This document shows, piece by piece, positions 62,660 to 64,000 of a stretch of 64,000 nucleotides of DNA; position 1 is the stretch's first letter, and each line of letters starts with the position of its first letter. The position numbers and the translations under genes are program-made. The stretch is from Dasypus novemcinctus. Lineage: Eukaryota; Chordata; Mammalia; Cingulata; Dasypodidae. The notes under the pieces are model-generated. The model had not been told where the DNA came from and made no database searches. It was given only the letters and a program-made list of their open reading frames with translations. The stretch is from contig NC_080702.1 of assembly GCF_030445035.2 (NCBI RefSeq), positions 15,632,029 to 15,696,028 on the forward strand, written 5' to 3'.

Positions 62660-63571
62660 TGCAGCAGCTTGAAGCTTTTCTGGACTTCAAAAAATCATCA
62701 TGTACATACAAACCAATAATAGGATAGAATTTTTGAGTAAATCATGCCAGTTAAGGGCCTTTAATTAGATTGCATGATTCTGCTTTAGTCTTAATCCTAT
62801 TACCAGGTCCTTTATAAATGGTGGAATAAAAAGACAGATAATAATAATAATAATGGGAAACGGACTTTGACCCAGTGGTTAGGGAATCCGTCTACCACAT
62901 GGGAGGTCCGCGGTTCAAACTCCGGGCCTCCTTGACACGTGTGGAGCTGGCCCATGTGCAGTGCTGATGCGTGCAAGGAGTGCCGTGCCACACAGGGGTG
63001 TCCCCCATGTAGGGGAGCTCCACACCCAAGGAGTGCACCCATAAGGAGAGCCGCCCAGCGTGAAAGAAAGTGCAGCCTGCCCAGGAATGGTGCCGCCCAC
63101 ACTTCCCGGGCTGCTGACAACAGAAGCGGACAAAGAAACAAGACGCAGCAAAAAGACACAGAAAACAGACAGCCGGGGGAGGGGAGGGGAATTAAATAAA
63201 TAAAAAATAAATCTTAAAAATAATAATAATAATAATAAAGAAGCTGCAGATATAGAAAGGAACCCAGGCTGAGCAAGAAGACTCTGGAAGCCAGAAGCTG
63301 AAATCAAGAGAATACAAAAACTGAGAGGACACCACTTTTGATAGGCATTGAAAGTAACAAGGCCCAGAGGAGAAAGGATAGACAGGTAGGCAACCCATGT
63401 GCCTGATGACCCCTAGCTGCAGCTCAGGGAGAAAGGATCCCCTGATGATGTCTTGGTTTGGATGCACTCACTAACTCAGAACTCTAAGCTTTTATCCTAA
63501 TAAATCCGCACTGTAAATGCAGGCCCATTTCTGGTACATTGTTCCAAGGAGCTTTCAGCAAATTATAAGAG
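62660..63571 (+). mobile_element. MaLR-like LTR interrupted by a DAS-III SINE
   Basis: It starts TGCAGCAGCTTGAAGCTTTT and runs to about 62838, then is split by the SINE at 62855-63220. It resumes AAGAAGCTGCAGATATAGAA and ends with CCTAATAAATCCGCACTGTA, ATTGTTCCAAGGAGCTTTCA, GCAAATTATAAGA. Its layout is shared with the solo LTRs at 31959 and 41972. Here it is followed by internal sequence. Confidence 0.78.
62855..63220 (+). mobile_element. DAS-III-like SINE inserted at a (TAA)n site
   Basis: Head GGGAAACGGACTTTGACCCA with box B GGTTCAAACTCCGGGCC. The body has GCAAGGAGTGCCGTGCCACA, and the tail is GGGGAATTAAATAAATAAA. It is flanked by (TAA)n runs (about 62838-62854 and 63221-63238), which are probably the duplication plus expansion. 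Confidence 0.9.
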
Positions 63572-63807
63572 AAGTTGATACCAGGAGAGTGGGGTGCATG
63601 CTGCTATGCAAACACCAAGAAGGTGTGAACAGGTTTATAAATGATTAAATGGTTGATTTTGGAAGACTTGTAAGACTTTAATAGGAAAAGCCTCTTATGC
63701 TTTGAAGGGATTGTTAGATATATGGATGCAAAGGATACTTCTGAAGAGGCCTTCAAAATAATGAATACATTATTGCAAGTTGGAAACAAGGTGATCATTG
63801 CTTTAAA
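63572..63807 (+). mobile_element. MaLR internal sequence
   Basis: Directly after the LTR, GAAGTTGATACCAGGAGAGT then GGGGTGCATGCTGCTATGC, TTTTGGAAGACTTGTAAGAC, AAAGCCTCTTATGCTTTGAA, GGATGCAAAGGATACTTCTG, GTTGGAAACAAGGTGATCAT follows the order of the non-coding MaLR (THE1/MST-type) internal region. This identifies the class of the LTRs in this window. Confidence 0.75.
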
Positions 63808-64000
63808 GCAGGGATTCTTAACATTTTTGTTCCACAGATCCCTTTGCCAGTCCGGCATAAGCCATGGACCCCTCACTAAGTCCACACAACATTGTGTATT
63901 ATTTAATAAATGTATCACAACCACACCAACACATCCCCACAAGAATTTTTTTTTTTAAATTTCAATTCAGGCTTACAGATCCCCTGTTAATAAACCCTGC
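63808..64000 (+). repeat. hAT/MER-like interspersed repeat, copy B
   Basis: GCAGGGATTCTTAACATTTT, CAGATCCCTTTGCCAGTCCG, GCCATGGACCCCTCACTAAG, CACATCCCCACAAGAATTTT. It matches 8140-8310 in the same orientation and runs off the window. Confidence 0.6.

Overview
The window is vertebrate nuclear DNA and almost certainly from an armadillo-like xenarthran. Two kinds of mobile DNA show this. The first is several DAS-type SINEs: tRNA-related heads with RNA polymerase III box A/box B motifs and A-rich tails, in monomer-like (DAS-III-like) and dimeric forms. The second is an L1 lineage with a C-rich 3' UTR. The rest of the repeats are general mammalian: MIR, MER5-like and other hAT fossils, MLT1/MaLR LTRs and old L1M pieces. 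There are no operons, ribosome binding sites, CRISPR arrays or prokaryotic features.

Layout from left to right. Positions 1-6661 hold a minus-strand L1 with its complete 5' UTR and broken ORF1 and ORF2; its 3' end lies outside the window. Positions 9693-12138 hold an unrecognised two-exon gene model on the minus strand, encoding a short N-terminus, one membrane segment and a long acidic, Pro/Ser-rich tail (about 447 aa). Positions 12.1-35.6 kb are intergenic and rich in repeats, including a hAT transposon split by an MLT1 LTR and a DAS SINE nested in an older DAS SINE. A CpG island at about 35.65-37.13 kb is the promoter of CFAP90 (C5orf49) on the plus strand. The CFAP90 exons are at 36174-36435 (my end), 44675-44787 and 47937-48116, and a strong RFX X-box lies just upstream of its ATG. 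On the minus strand, converging on CFAP90, are the last two coding exons of ADCY2 (59735-59860 and 55640-55792). The remaining sequence is filled by DAS SINEs, MaLR LTRs, an unclassified repeat family and an L1 3' end.

The ADCY2/CFAP90 convergent pair matches the arrangement on human 5p15.31. Both genes look damaged. CFAP90 exon 1 carries an extra base and has no GT at the expected donor, although a downstream GT restores an open frame in the right phase. The penultimate ADCY2 exon carries a +1 frameshift exactly at the conserved Tyr-Asp of the C2 catalytic site. I also see no FASTKD3 or MTRR upstream of CFAP90, where human synteny would place them. A decayed duplicate of the locus, lineage-specific gene decay, or assembly error could each explain this, and they can be told apart by genome search and read mapping. 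Nothing here points to a novel enzymatic or defence system. The most unusual items are the damaged gene pair, the unrecognised membrane-protein gene and the unclassified repeat family.
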